From: Owenia fusiformis
Lineage: Eukaryota > Annelida > Polychaeta > Sabellida > Oweniidae
Direction: 5' to 3'
Assembly (NCBI GenBank): GCA_903813345.2
Contig: CAIIXF020000001.1
Location: 39,775,366-39,839,365 of the forward strand
Length of the DNA: 64,000 bases
Position numbers and translations under genes: made by a program
In this document: piece by piece, positions 42,418 through 55,500 of the stretch
Numbering within the stretch: position 1 is the first letter of the stretch
How the letters are laid out: the number at the start of each line of letters is the position of its first letter
Notes under the pieces: generated by a model
The model's database searches: none
What the model was told of the DNA's origin: nothing
Seen by the model: only the letters and a program-made list of their open reading frames with translations

Positions 42418-45400
42418 ATGGGTGGGGAGTTGATCGTATGGCCACAGGTAATCCTGTTTGGTGACTCAATTACTCAGGTAAGATAGCTCAAGGACGTCCT
42501 TGTTTATCCCGTGCCAGGACTGCCATAGACAGAATCTGACATTTTTTGCTGGCTAGATTTTTTTGTAGGCCCATTAACTGTTTTATTGCGTCAGTAGAGC
42601 CACAAAAATAAGAAATCAGTAGACCTTACTTCGGTCCAAAGCCTTCTCTATATTCCGGCTTTGAGGAGGAAGATTGAGCTGCCTTAGTATTATAAATATT
42701 GTAAATCATTGTGTCACACGCACAGTAAATATGGCATAATAATATGAAATATACCTTTATGTATAGATTTGAAGAACATCAGCTCACATCCCCGTCTGAA
42801 TCTATTGTTATATTTGATTTCTTTAAGCGAGAATAATTTCAAATGTTATTCACGTCCAGAACCGGAAGCCATTTTTAGCTACAGCGAGAAAATTTCACCA
42901 TGTGTCAAACTCCGAAATGAAATTTTGAAATATCTAAATCCAGACAAGCAACGCTTCATCCTAAATATGATTAATATTCTTAAAAATATTTATAAAATTT
43001 ATTAAAAATGAGTTCTAGGTGCGTGTAGGTGCGTATAGCACAGTACATACGAAATCAATGAAGTTTCGTCTAGCTGTAAGCTAGAGACTCGAGTAAAGTA
43101 GACCATACCTCAGATTATTTGGTTTTTGTGCAATAATAAGCCCTCCTGTATATTTAAAGATTTTCAGCCATGTTAGGCCAGGGTGCATGTTAAACTACCT
43201 TCTATTCATGCTTAGTTCAAAAATAGAACAACCAGATAAGGTTTTAAACCATGAATGGGACTAAAGCCAAAAGAAATCTTTTTGGAACCATTTTATCGGC
43301 TGTGAAGTACAGTGTGCCTTTAAAACTGATTCTGGATGACTGTTTTTATTAAGATTTGTTTGGGTTACCACATACTCATGTAAAAAGAGTAGATTGCATG
43401 TCAATTTGGAAAAGCTTTAATACAGCTTTTGTTCTATATTTTTAGTTCAACTATGGCAATGATGGATGTTGGGGTGCTTTGCTAGCAGATCAGTTAGTCA
43501 GGTAAACAAAGATGGACTATATTGCTCAAAGATTCAATTAAAGACACGTACATATCAACATGGTATAAAGAAAAACAGAAAAGTACACAAAGTACTAACA
43601 TTTTTGTATTGTTCTCATTTCAGAAAATGTGATGTGGTCAATAGGGGATTCTCTGGCTATAACACAAGGTGGAACAAAGTTATTCTTCCGAGAATAATAC
43701 AGAAAGAAAATGCTTCAAACATTGCAGTATTTGTGCTATTCCTCGGGGCTAATGACTCCAACAAAGCTGAGCTTAATCCTATGCAGCATGTGCCTTTAAC
43801 AGAATTCAAAGAAAACATAATCAAAATGTTAGAATACCTTGGGGTGAGTGATTCAATTTATGACTCCACAGGGAGAGTTTCACTATAAATATGTACAGAA
43901 ATTATTGTATTATTGAATAAATGTATTGATTCATTTTAAAGAACAGCAAAACCTTGCAGCATGTTTTGTTTGTGTAATATTTAGGGGGCTTCTAAGGCAT
44001 CAAATTTAGACCAATTTTAGATGATATTCTTGTATAATGGGAGGTATTATTTTAGTGCACAATCACCTTAAAATTACCTTAAAAGAATATTTTAGGATTT
44101 TATTGCATGGTCCATGTACATATTATTAATTTGGAATATTTGGAATACTGCAACTTATTATGTTTTTCAGAGTGTAGGGGTTGGAAAGGAGAAAATTATT
44201 ATAGTCAGTCCACCAGCTTCTGATGAGAGTGCATGGGAGGTTGAGTGCATTAAAAAAGGTAAACTTATGGCCTAGTCACATAGCCCGGCCGATGAGGTTA
44301 CGATGAGCCAGCGATGCAATTTTCACCGAACTCGGCCGAACACCGGCCGGACATCCGTGGCGTTTGTTGCTTAAAACCGCATCGGTGGTAGCTCGGTGAA
44401 ATTTTAACTTCGGAGTTAAATTTCACCGGGCTCTCACCGAGCTCCCTCATCATGTCATCGCAGCCCCATCGTAACCACATCGGAAAACACGTCGGCCGGT
44501 GCACGGGCCGAGTATCGGCCGGTGTCCCGTGCATCTGAGACAACCAGAGGACGAGGTTTTTTAACGGACAGCGGCCGAGCTCCGGCCGATGTGGGACAGA
44601 GCATCGGCCGGTCACTGTTCAAAGCCCGTTAACAACCCGGCCGGCGATCGCACGGTGTCCTGTTACCTGCTCGGGTACCGGCCGTATTCCTTCCGATGTC
44701 CGGCCGACCTCCGGCCGGTAGTTGCTGCCACATCGGCAGAAAAAAACTACCATTTTGAGACTAACTCCGTACGGTCACCGGCCGGTGTTCGGTCGGTCGC
44801 CTGAAGATGTCCGGACGGAGTCCGTTCACGTCACCGAGCTCTGCTTCCGATTAGGAGAGCTCGGTGGCACCAAAAAAATCCACCGAGCTCTACCGATGCC
44901 GGACATCGGCCGGGCTATGTGACTAGGCCATAAAAAAGATCATGGACATAAACTTCTCATTCTTAAGAATTGGTCAATCAATTGTTGAAGCCAATAACCC
45001 AGATGCGAGTAGAAATAATCTTGATTTACGTCATTAAAAATTCAGTCAAAGTAATATCATATTTGAAATCTACATGTAAAATTATATCTAAAAATGTGGT
45101 TTTAAAAAGTGTTTATCAACTTTGAAAAATTAATTTTCTTTGAAAATGTGATTTCTAGCTCGGGGAGATTCTCCATAGACCCCATGCTATAAAACCACAA
45201 AAAATGAAATATCTTTTCTTTTAGTGGACAGATAATATTTTGCTTTACTGGACGTATTTTCATTAGTATAAGTATCCGACACATAAGGGTTATATGAAAA
45301 TTGAGCCACTTAAATTGATAATATTCAAGTTTAAGGGAACTTTCTTATATACCTGCCATGTTAATTGACCCGAATCAGCCACCTGGTGGTGAAATTGGTA

Positions 45401-46804
45401 ACTACTTACTCGCATTTGGGTAATTATATAATGACATCATAGTGCGAGCACAATGGATATTTTTAATGACCCCAAGAGGATTAATCAAAATGCTACAGGC
45501 GCATGCATGGTTTGAACATTTTGTATTTTACTGAGATTATCACTTATAAACAATTTTGGGGAATTTGGATGTTTATTACAAAAAAGTTTACATACTTTGC
45601 ATACTATGTTACTAATTTACGACTACTTGGCCAAAACAAATTTTGGAAAATCTTAAATGTGAAGGCAAATAGGCTTTTTAATACAGTAAACCTGTGTACA
45701 GTGAATAAAAATGTGTTCACTACAGAGAGAATGATTTATACAGAACTCAGTGGAGTATGTGCTGAAAAGAGATGTTCACTAGGTAAAGGTGTTCACTAGA
45801 GAGAGGTATTCACTAAGACAGGTTTTACTGTCGTAAACTAATTGTTAAAAGAAATGTATTGGCATTATTTCAGGGGAAATTATGGATTTTTCATTGTGCA
45901 ACGTTCATTCAATGTTAATGTGCTTTAATCATGTTCCCCTTGTTTTGTATCCATCCTTTGGTTGAAACATCTGAACAACATCTGAAAGGCTAAAATTGAT
46001 TAAAAGCAAAAGGAAGTCAATTCAGTGTATTGGAACCCCATGTTTATTCAACCCTTTAAAAATATACAAGAGTACATGTAGTTACATAGATTTGAATTCA
46101 TAAAATATCTCTGATTTTCAGACAGACCTCAGACAAAGTGCAATTTAATGGCAGGAGAATATGCAGAAGGTTGTGAAGAGGTGGCTGCTAAATGTGGGGT
46201 GACATGTGTACAACTTTACAAAGCTATGATGAAGAGGCCGGTAAATACATTTACATATGTACATATTTGTACTTGAAATCACAAAAATCAGGGTAGTTTG
46301 AAGAAAACCATTGAAAATCTGGGTTCTTTTTCATGTAAATTGGGAGAAATTGGGGTTTCTAAAATAGGATTTCTTCAAATATCGGGAGAAAAAGGGGTAA
46401 CAAAAACCAAATAGACTATTCAAAAACTTGGTTTATATAACTCTGATAACCGAAGATAATAATATTACTTTATGCCGAGTTTTACTCTATCGTCTATGGA
46501 AGAGCTAGTGTAATCTAAAAACCCTGCAGGGAATAAGTATTGAAATACTATGGGGAAAAAATCTGTGAATGAAGAAGTAAAGATCAGTAAAGGAGGATAT
46601 TTTTTATTTCAGGATTGGCGAAATATGCTCAATGATGGACTGCACCTCTCCAGAGAGGGCTCTATTTTCCTTCATTCCATGCTTGAGCCCCTCATAGAGG
46701 AGTGCACATCCAAGCTACCTTACATTCTACCAGGATGGGCCAGTGTTGACAACACCAACCCCCAAGCATCACTGCTAGGCTCACCTTATCACGAACAGAT
46801 ATAA
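42418..46804 (+). CDS. IAH1: Isoamyl acetate-hydrolysing esterase 1 homologue (SGNH hydrolase), six exons
   Basis: Exons 42418-42477, 43446-43501, 43624-43843, 44171-44258, 46122-46240 and 46613-46804, all GT..AG and in phase, giving 244 aa (human IAH1 is 248). The SGNH esterase family hydrolyses short acyl esters. Visible blocks: ILFGDSITQ with nucleophile Ser17, [31 protein letters not shown] (oxyanion-hole Gly region), GAND (80-83) and NDGLHLS with Asp189 and His192. The catalytic set is complete and no signal peptide is seen, so a cytosolic enzyme is expected. The ATG at 42418 is followed at once by the first conserved block. Intron 4 (44259-46121) hosts a GC-rich MITE starting 10 bp after the donor, an R1 copy and a MITE B copy. 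I see no lesion. Confidence 0.94.
44269..44929. mobile_element. 661-bp GC-rich MITE in intron 4 of the IAH1-like gene
   Basis: GGCCTAGTCACATAGCCCGG opens at 44269, and its inverted copy CCGGGCTATGTGACTAGGCC closes at 44929. The flanks extend the symmetry to TTAT/ATAA. The interior is packed with CCGGCCGAT/ATCGGCCGG and CACCGAGCTC/GAGCTCGGTG pairs, so the whole element can fold on itself. GC content is far above the surroundings. The left end lies 10 bp past the exon 4 donor. CTAGTCACAT resembles the family A terminus. Confidence 0.93.
45012..45425 (+). repeat. Dispersed repeat R1, copy 3 (most complete)
   Basis: From AATAATCTTGATTTACGTCA through CGGGGAGATTCTCCATAGAC to GCCACCTGGTGGTGAAATTG and GTAACTACTTACTCGCATTT. 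It lies in intron 4 of the IAH1-like gene. About 415 bp, matching 28540-28960 end to end in reverse. Confidence 0.87.
45682..45832. mobile_element. MITE family B, copy 2
   Basis: TACAGTAAACCTGTGTACAG at the left and AGACAGGTTTTACTGT at the right enclose 151 bp with several GTTCACTA repeats. Related to 32522-32664. Confidence 0.82.
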
Positions 46805-49800
46805 TACCTCTCAGGGATAATACAATTGTTCACAATATTACAATGTATTTAAAGGGACAAAGTGCGTAAATGAAGTCTCACTTTTGATCTTCATAGTATT
46901 TCCAATGAATTAATAAGTATCTGATCTTTCATTTGACACCAAAAACAGCTCAAACAGACCACATCAGAGTTGACACTAGATCATGAAAAAATATTATTGA
47001 TCTATCAATTTATAGATGTCAACTTTTTGACAATGCCATAGAAAGATGGCATTGTTGTTTGCATTATTGTCCATTCAATTTGATAGGGTTTTCAACTATA
47101 CGCTATCTTTTAGTCCAAGAGTTATTTAAAAACATACACTTTGTGAAAAGTGGTAATTCACTTCTTTTGATCTCTGAACTTGAAATGCTGTTTTCTATGC
47201 GAGTGTTTTTTTTTCATTTCAGTATTGACCCAAATTAAAGTTTTTATCATATTTGATTGACTGTGTGAGTGACATGTCTCAAATAATATTTTGTAATTTT
47301 TTTTTCAAAAATAAGCGCATTGCCTATTTAATATACATCTTGTTAGGGTGAAACCCAACTTCCTCAGGTAAACTTTTGAAAAGATGCATCTTGGCAGAAA
47401 AGTGGAAATGACAAGACAATGAGAGAAAATTTGTAGACAATTTAATTAGTAAATGTTTTCATGCTACAATACAGTACAGCGGGAGGTCCTTTATGAGAGA
47501 AACAGCCGTGGAAAGACCTGAGCCAAGCTAACTTTTTGAAAACTGTCACAATTTACATATATTCCTCATCATTTTTATTTGCTATGTAAGTCAAGAATTT
47601 TGGATTGCTTGCACCATTCACTCTCTTTAAACCTTTGTTGTCATTATAAAACTCTTTTAGTGATTAGTGGATAGGACTTTCACTGTAGATTAACTTTTTG
47701 TGATGAAAGTTAGAGATCAACTTGATATTCTACAAGATGCAGACTTCAGTAACAATGTGTTGCAACTTGCAATGCAAAATTAGAATGACTAGAATAGTAC
47801 TTGAAATGTATACTTGTATGTCAATAATGAAGAGGAGTTTGTCATTGTGATTCCACCAGAATTAGTATAGAGCACCTTTTCGAAAGTTACAGATTAAAAT
47901 TAAAATACTGGCCACACTGTTAATTGTTTGTCCATACCCATGTACCCTGTCAAAAATGGTTAAATATTCAGATAATATTAAGATAGAATCCAGAATCCGA
48001 GTGCACTGGCGATTGACCTGTACTCCGAACTGTATAACTAGAAGAGTATGAGTGAGAGATGGCAGAATACTTTAAACAGTACTTGAAGTTTACAATTGGA
48101 TCAATTTTGAGGTGTTCTATCTGGACTTTTGAGGAGTTTTTAATGGATGGATTGTTGGATGGATTCAATTATATCCCATCCCACATCTGTTCCTCTTGGA
48201 TAATTACTCATTAAAGGCACAATGAAGTGAAATGTATGTTAAATATGTACAGGTATCAGGATATACATGTACAGAGAAAATATTCTTGTTTCTTGTCACC
48301 ATACTTTAAAGGCCCACCCAACAAGTCATCCTAAAATTATCCTCTCTGAAATAAAAAATCTGTGGAAAATCTTTTTGGATGAAAATTATTGCATATCCCA
48401 TGCTAAATGATGGATTACTATTGTATACATGGAGATGGAAATGGTACATTTTTAATTGGCCAGAAATAATAAACCAATGTGGTAGACTTAGCCAAATCAA
48501 ATCTTCTTGAGATTTCTGCTTCCTGCCTGGTACTAGATATAGATCATATAGTAACAAGAGACAACTATGTTTTCCATTAAGCCTAGAAACACAACAGAAT
48601 TGCACAAAAATCTAGTATTTTGTTAAAGATAGTATATATTATTACACAATAAAATTGCACAAAAATCAAATATTTTACTGTTTTTTGTATGGATATGAGA
48701 TTGTTTATTTTTCAATGTGAATAACAGATTTGATTAAATTTGTACAACAATAACAACATCCCATGAGAATATAGTATAACTTAATGCACCAATGCAAGCG
48801 AAAAATAAAAAAAACATCAAATTTTCATAACCATATAGCACACTGAACCCTACAATTAAAGCAGATTAGCTCAATTGTCTCACTTTATTTTAACTGGTAA
48901 AATTAATGCATATAAGTGAGGTACAATAAAACAAATGAAGCAAAGTATTTAGAACAAAATCAACATTTTACAGCTCTTTAATTACTGAAATAAAAGCTGA
49001 ATTTCTTTTTTCAATTACAAATTGAAATCAAATAAAATTACATTTAGACTCTGACTTTTTGCAGTATCTACTATCCATGCTTCAAAAACTACATTTAACT
49101 TAATATTCAGGTAGGGTAACTGTATCAAATAAACAAATAATTACACAGTAAAGATCAGGTACATGAATGTTTGTCAAATTTAAAAAAAAAATAATGACAA
49201 GTAGAGGACAAAACGGCAATGTATTGTTCATATCCAGTATATTATTTTCATTAATAAGCCACATTCATGAAACTTTCATCTCTCTTCTAACTTAACCCTC
49301 CACCTGTTCACTACATTTATAAATGGAAGCACTTATACAAAATATAGAAAACTAGTCAATGACTAAAATTCAGAATTACAGGTCTATTTTGATGTACTAA
49401 AGTTATGTTTGGATACAATATGTTAGTGCTGAACATACAAAAATGAATATTTAATTATTACCAGTTTATAACACTTATTCACTGAATTTAGAATCTGAAA
49501 CATCTAGGAAATTAAAAATAACTTCCCAAGCTATTCTCATTTAATCGTCCATTATGAAAGAAGTCTAAACTAAAACTGCAGAGTCATCCAATAATAACAA
49601 CATCCAAACTCCCAGAGCAACACTAGGCTTTCAGTCTCTACATTATTGTATGTATTATGTATATTTCCACATAATTTTCCTTCATTCTCATCCTTTTCTT
49701 GATATATTTGAAGTTTTTTGGGTTTGGGCTATAAATTCAGCAAATATAGGGATCATACATGTCATACATACTTCTAGAGATCAAAATTCGATTATCCTAT

Positions 49801-50117
49801 TCTGAGACACTGCATCCTCTAATACAATGATGTATATTACATTAGTAATCCTCTAAACCTCAAATCCCTCCCTTCATAATACATTTGTATGTACAATGTA
49901 CTCCCTATGTAGCCTACAATGTTGCACAATCCCTTGCACAGCTAAAATACATAGGTGCCAAAATGACAGATCAAGCCGTATCTGCTTTGAAGAAAGACAT
50001 AAACCATGTGATTCAAAATATAGAATACACCCCCAGATTTGAAATTGGAAGCTATGCAAGGTAATGTCACAAAAGCTGAAAATACTCTCAATGTAAAAAT
50101 TATGACACGATGAGTAT
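46805..50117. other. 3' flank of the IAH1-like gene and intergenic DNA
   Basis: AT-rich. It must contain the 3' UTR of the esterase gene and possibly the distal 3' UTR of the tetraspanin on the other strand. I found no supported exon, RNA gene or transposon end. Short frames here carry no recognisable domain. Confidence 0.5.
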
Positions 50118-50615
50118 TACTGTAGATTGGGTTAATTTGGCGCTACTTAATTTGGCGATTTTGCCATTTTTGGCATATTGGCGGCTATTTAATTTGGCGG
50201 ATATGCAAAAAAAAATTTCAAACTTACGCGCTGTTTGCTAATTACCACGTAGCATCTTTGGCTATGTTCATTTTTTCTTATGAGGACCATTGGCGATATT
50301 CACCACGTTTGTACATCTTTGTGAGATCATCCTTTACATTTTGCACCTCGATCGATGCTGCTACTATACCAAGCTTTTCCTTTCCTAGTTTTTCCCTGAG
50401 TATTAATGAGTGACTGACCAGTTCTGAGCCAATTTATGAGAGACATTTTTTCATATTTTTGGAAAAAAATAAACCGGAAGTGACCTAAATATACTGGACG
50501 AAATACCCTAGATAATTCCCGGGGATTCATTCTAAATTTTGGCGAAGATTTATATTGGCGAATTTTTCAATTTCGCCAAATTAAAGCAGGCGCCAAATTA
50601 ACCCAATCTACAGTA
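50118..50615. mobile_element. MITE with TACTGTAGATTGGG ends
   Basis: TACTGTAGATTGGGTTAATT and AATTAACCCAATCTACAGTA form perfect 20-bp ends, continuing into TTGGCG/CGCCAA. The total is 498 bp with TA at both edges, typical of Tc1/mariner-derived MITEs. The interior repeats ATTTGGCG. Confidence 0.93.
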
Positions 50616-50932
50616 TACAATTTCATTTAAATTGATATACAGTTTTGACACTGTCGTCATGGAGTTGATGCAACCAATGCATTGCAATGTGAACAAAATT
50701 ATGGTAACATGTGACCTGAAATTGCAATAAATAAATTTAATGATAAACCAGATGCAACACTGACAATCACAATGTAACAGGTTTTAGAAGCTTCCTCAAT
50801 TGATACTGGGATTTCTACATTTTGATGAGATAATACTTGTCATATTATTATTTACACAGAATTATGCTCTACAGTACTGTGCTTCACCATCCATTAGCTG
50901 CTTAAATATTTACACTACATGTAATTAGGTAT

Positions 50933-51117
50933 TACTGTACTCTCACTAATATTTGACGCTATTATATTTTGCGTTTTTGGCATTTTGGTATTTCACAGCT
51001 TTTATATTTCGCCTATAGAACTGTAGGAATTTCAAAGCTATTATATTTCGCAAATTTTCCAAAACTCGTGAAAAGCGCGAAATATAGTAGCGTGCAAAAA
51101 TTACTGGGAGTACAGTA
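50933..51117. mobile_element. MITE with TACTGTACTCTCA ends
   Basis: A 185-bp element. TACTGTACTCTCACTAATAT pairs imperfectly with TTACTGGGAGTACAGTA, and inside GACGCTATTATATTT pairs with AATATAGTAGCGT. TA at both edges. It shares the terminal TACTGTA and internal ATTTCGC words with its neighbours. Confidence 0.85.
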
Positions 51118-52498
51118 TCTCATATGTTTCAAATCCAATTTAGTTCTACATGTAATTTCACTCAGTGGGTGGGTATTAAAAGGCTGCTTTGTTAAAAAAT
51201 GCCAAAATCAGATTGCTATGAGAGTCCAACCTGTACAATTACAACCAGTACAAATGGAGATAAAGGTTGGATTTAATAAACCATTTTTTTAAAATTCACA
51301 CTTCCAAAAATCTGATTCCATAACATGAGTGGATGGTACACGTGGAACAGAATGGATAGGATTTTAGTAAAGAATATGTAACGTTTGAGATGACCCCTAT
51401 TTAATTTAATACTTAGGCATTATTGTTGCTATATAAAAAAGGTCTGAATAAACCTCATTTCAAAATGATAATCCTTGCACACCAACTTGGCATACTTGAG
51501 TATGTAAACATATTCAATCACTCAAACTATTAAACATTGATACAAATTGCAGAACATGTACATGTATAAACTGTGTATATACACAACCTCCACAACTCCA
51601 TACCCCTAATAAACAATCTTAGGTTACTTGAGTACATTATCAACAACTCTCCCATTTTGTCAATTATAATTGATGTATGTCTATGAATATTAACATGTCA
51701 TGCCTGAAAAATTGTTCACTGTCACAATTCGTGCAATTTTAAAATTGCGCTTAGCCTATATTTCGTTTTATTTGCTCATTGAGTTGACTTATCGACATCA
51801 AATTAATGCATGAAATTGACATTTTATTTAGCCCTATCTTGCACTGTATAACCTAGTACACCCTTTAATCGTTTACATATCATTTTATACAATAATTACA
51901 TCATTGTATTATGTACACTAATTACACATGAGATGTTTGTAGCTGTTTTAGTGAATGATACAAAATGCCAGTTTTTGAAGAAATTGGAGTAAGTTGGTGT
52001 GTCTGTGTCTAAACAGACACTTGGCAATAATTAAATAATAAATATAAATACAATACAAAGCATCCTTATATCATCCACTTCAACATGTACAAAGTACTTA
52101 ATAAGTTGATTTCATTTCGACCATCATACACTTACATGTGAAACTAAAATAATCTAATAATAGACAGATGAATGTAAGTCAATACAGTCAATGTTTTCAT
52201 TAAATCTGACATTATTTGTGATTTTTCTAGAGTAATTCTAGAAGATCTAATGGCTTAGGTTTTGTGTATCGAATTATATCATCCATTCCAGGTTCACTGC
52301 AATTTCCAGTCTCGTGTACTATATTCCTAAAACTATGGTTAGTAAAGGCAACTATTTCATCTCTATCCAAGTGACCTAACTAAAGGCCCCTCTCCATATA
52401 TATCACACCCCTCTCCAGAGATGAACTTTGAAGAAGCATTGTCTTAGAATGTAGTAGTTGAGCGTTTCACTGTACTGTATATGGTCTGACTGTAGGTT
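51118..52498. other. Probable 3' UTR side of the tetraspanin gene
   Basis: Downstream of the distal last exon on the minus strand. AATAAA on the minus strand occurs at about 51823-51828. No open frame of note. Confidence 0.4.
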
Positions 52499-52573
52499 TT
52501 AAAGGAATGCACTTGGGTTAGCTTTGGGATCCTTCTGGTTTCTGTACCTCAGAGCTAGCCAAACGCCAATTAT
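52499..52573 (-). CDS. Tetraspanin last exon, distal version
   Basis: 25 codons from an AG acceptor (52574-52575) to a TAA at 52499-52501, reading [20 protein letters not shown] and SAFL. It joins FFSFTE in phase 0. It differs from the proximal version at five of 24 residues, mostly conservative changes. Confidence 0.92.
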   Translation of the reverse strand: MIGVWLALRYRNQKDPKANPSAFL

Positions 52574-55500
52574 CTGAAACAGCAGGAACAATAATGATTG
52601 TAAATATGAAGTTTTAAGTCAATGTACTATTATCGGGTTGGGAATACCTCCTGATCCTACAATACACAAGCGTATAATATGCTCTTTCACATGAAAAAAA
52701 TATTTATAATTAATATGACTATGAGTACACTTATCTATGCATACAAACTACAGTTTGATCCGTGTACTTCAAAATGTATGATGGGGCACAGAAAATTCAA
52801 AATCCTTCAAAAAACAAAAATTAGGTTAGTTAGAGGAATCTTAAAATATTTATTTTAAAATAGCTCTATTCACCTCATGTTTCTGACTTAATTCTACAGT
52901 TGCTTTCAATAGATGGGCAGTGTGGGGGTAAAAGGCTCATTTACTCTTTTAGTGAGAAGAATCTTGATTATATGATTTGTTTTATGAAAAAATATTCCTA
53001 AAGGATGGATGGTTTTAAACTATGTCATCTCCATTGTCCTCCATATGAAGGAGATGCAACATATTGTAATGTTGCCTAACAGACATTTCAATAAAAGACC
53101 AGCAATGGTACGGCAAATTATTTTAGACAGTCATTTGACCTAAACTTTCTGACCATAAATTTATCAATTTCTATCAACATAATATGTTTTGTTTTCCTTT
53201 TCTCATTTGAACCATGTGACAAGTTTCTTATGCCCTGTCGGTAAGTTCTGAAAGGAGGAAGGGCAGTGAAATGCAATGAGGTTGAAAACGACAAGTCACC
53301 GCTTATTTTTCCATATGGAAAACTCATGAGGTCCATTATTTTCAGCCTAATTTTGCTCACCAAAATTTGATATCTTCCAAACTAGACTTTCTATGTCATT
53401 TTACCTTTAAAGAAATGAGAAAAACAAGATATTTAGAAAATATGTTGATGTTAGGATCCTAATCCATGGTTTTTCAAAGAGTCGGATTGATCATTTTATT
53501 ATCCTGGGAACCCTAACTGGTGGCATCAAAGATATGACTGTCTAAAATAATTCGCCATACCATACCTGGTCCTTTGAGTGTAAGATCCCAGAAGCCATTT
53601 CTTGAAGGGGCCCGGTGTTCTTTATTTAGAACAGGTATAAACATAATATGCATAGTCAAACAAGCACAAAGCACTGCCTTAATACATGAGTCAAAGTAAC
53701 TGATAGAGAATTATAATAGAATGAATTTTTTGATACAAACCTTACACAATACCTATGTGTGTCCCTGTTTCAAAAATTATTTTTGAAACAAGTATAAACT
53801 GACAGGTTCTGCATAATTAACAGGTTAACATATACATTGTACATGTATACCTTTCATTGAATTACATGTGTATTTAACAACAATCAAATCATTCAATATT
53901 AGACAAAATCAAAATATTCCCATCACCTCATGTTGTGCTAAAAACTTTTGTTACTGGTCAGTAAAGGTGGTAAAAGGTAGTTTATGGGTAAAAGTCAGAC
54001 ATATAGTTAACAGGTAAGAGAAAGTCATCTTACAAAATGGCGGAAGTCAAACTATGATTTTTGGGTTTCATTGAATTCAACCTATTTCTTTTGTCCTGGT
54101 CAATGTAGATACTGCTTAGGTTTTCAAAGTGTATAAATAAACCATTTACCCAGTCATATGATTTTGAATTGTTTTTTATCTATTGTAGGACATTTGAAAA
54201 GGTGCAATGAAGGACAGAGATAATTTGAGTGTTACATTTAAAAAATATTTGAAAATATTTACTGCTCACCATATTCATTGTCATCATATCTTATTTTATT
54301 AAAATGACAACTTTATTTCATGCTGGTGCTTTCAGTTTATTTGGGGAATCATTTTGATAATCCATCTTCAAGATTCCTTCTCAAGCAGAGGCTCTCTTTA
54401 AAGAGGCCTCTGAAATTTGGACAAAATCTGATAAGTCATATTTAAGTTAAAAATTACATTTTTTCATACAGTTCATTTTGAATTCAGTTAAAATGATCAA
54501 AATTTATTCTGAAACAGATGTGTTATGTTCCTAAAACAACAGCGCATAAAATGGCTACTATTTTCAATTAAGCAGCCATATTGGGAATTCTTTTTCAAGC
54601 AGAGGTCCAATGCCAATACAGCATCAGACTATAAAAGTTGAACCCAATATGTTGATCAGTATGTGAGTTATTCTAAACAGACAGATGAAAAAAAGACGGA
54701 AAAATCTACAGAATCTTCAGAATTCCTTCAGTGGAATAATAAAAGATTTGTCATCTTTACAAGCATATAGAAATATGTAATGCTACAATTATAAATTCTA
54801 TAACTTTTTGAAATAAGAATGGTTATCACACAAACAAAGCCACCACCACCAAAGCAACCATCACCATATATATGAAGCTAGAAGGGTTAATCCTAAAGCC
54901 TGTTACCTATATGTATGTACCTGTACTTGACTTATAGTTATAAGAAAGCACTGGGATTGGCCCGTGGATCTTTCTGATTACGGAACCGAACTGTTAACCA
55001 AACACCTAGTATCTGAAATAGGAATCACCACCCTTATGACATTCCAAAAATCTCTTCATATACCATCTATTTACTGTATATTTTCACATTTCTTCCATAA
55101 ACTTGTTGAGCTTTCTCTGACAAGTCTGGATTTGGCTTATACAGAACGAAGCTTATCATATATCTGTATAGTGATCTCCCTAGCATTAGAGTTATCAGGT
55201 ACTGCACCATCTTGAAAATTCGAAAAATTCAATGAAACCATGTAGAAAATCTGTATGAAAGAATATTGAGATATTTGGTAAAATAATGGGGAAATCACTG
55301 TACTGTACATCTCACCAGAGAAAATTGCAATATTTTTCCAAAAATGACATCAGAGGTGCAATGAAGCTGCAATGCAAAAAACAGATTGGAGGCTCGTCAT
55401 TCACATTGACCAAAAAAGTTTATTTAGACAATTTAATGTAAATAATAATTTATCTTTCAATGTCGTTAATTGTAACAATAATGTCATTAAATGATCTAAT

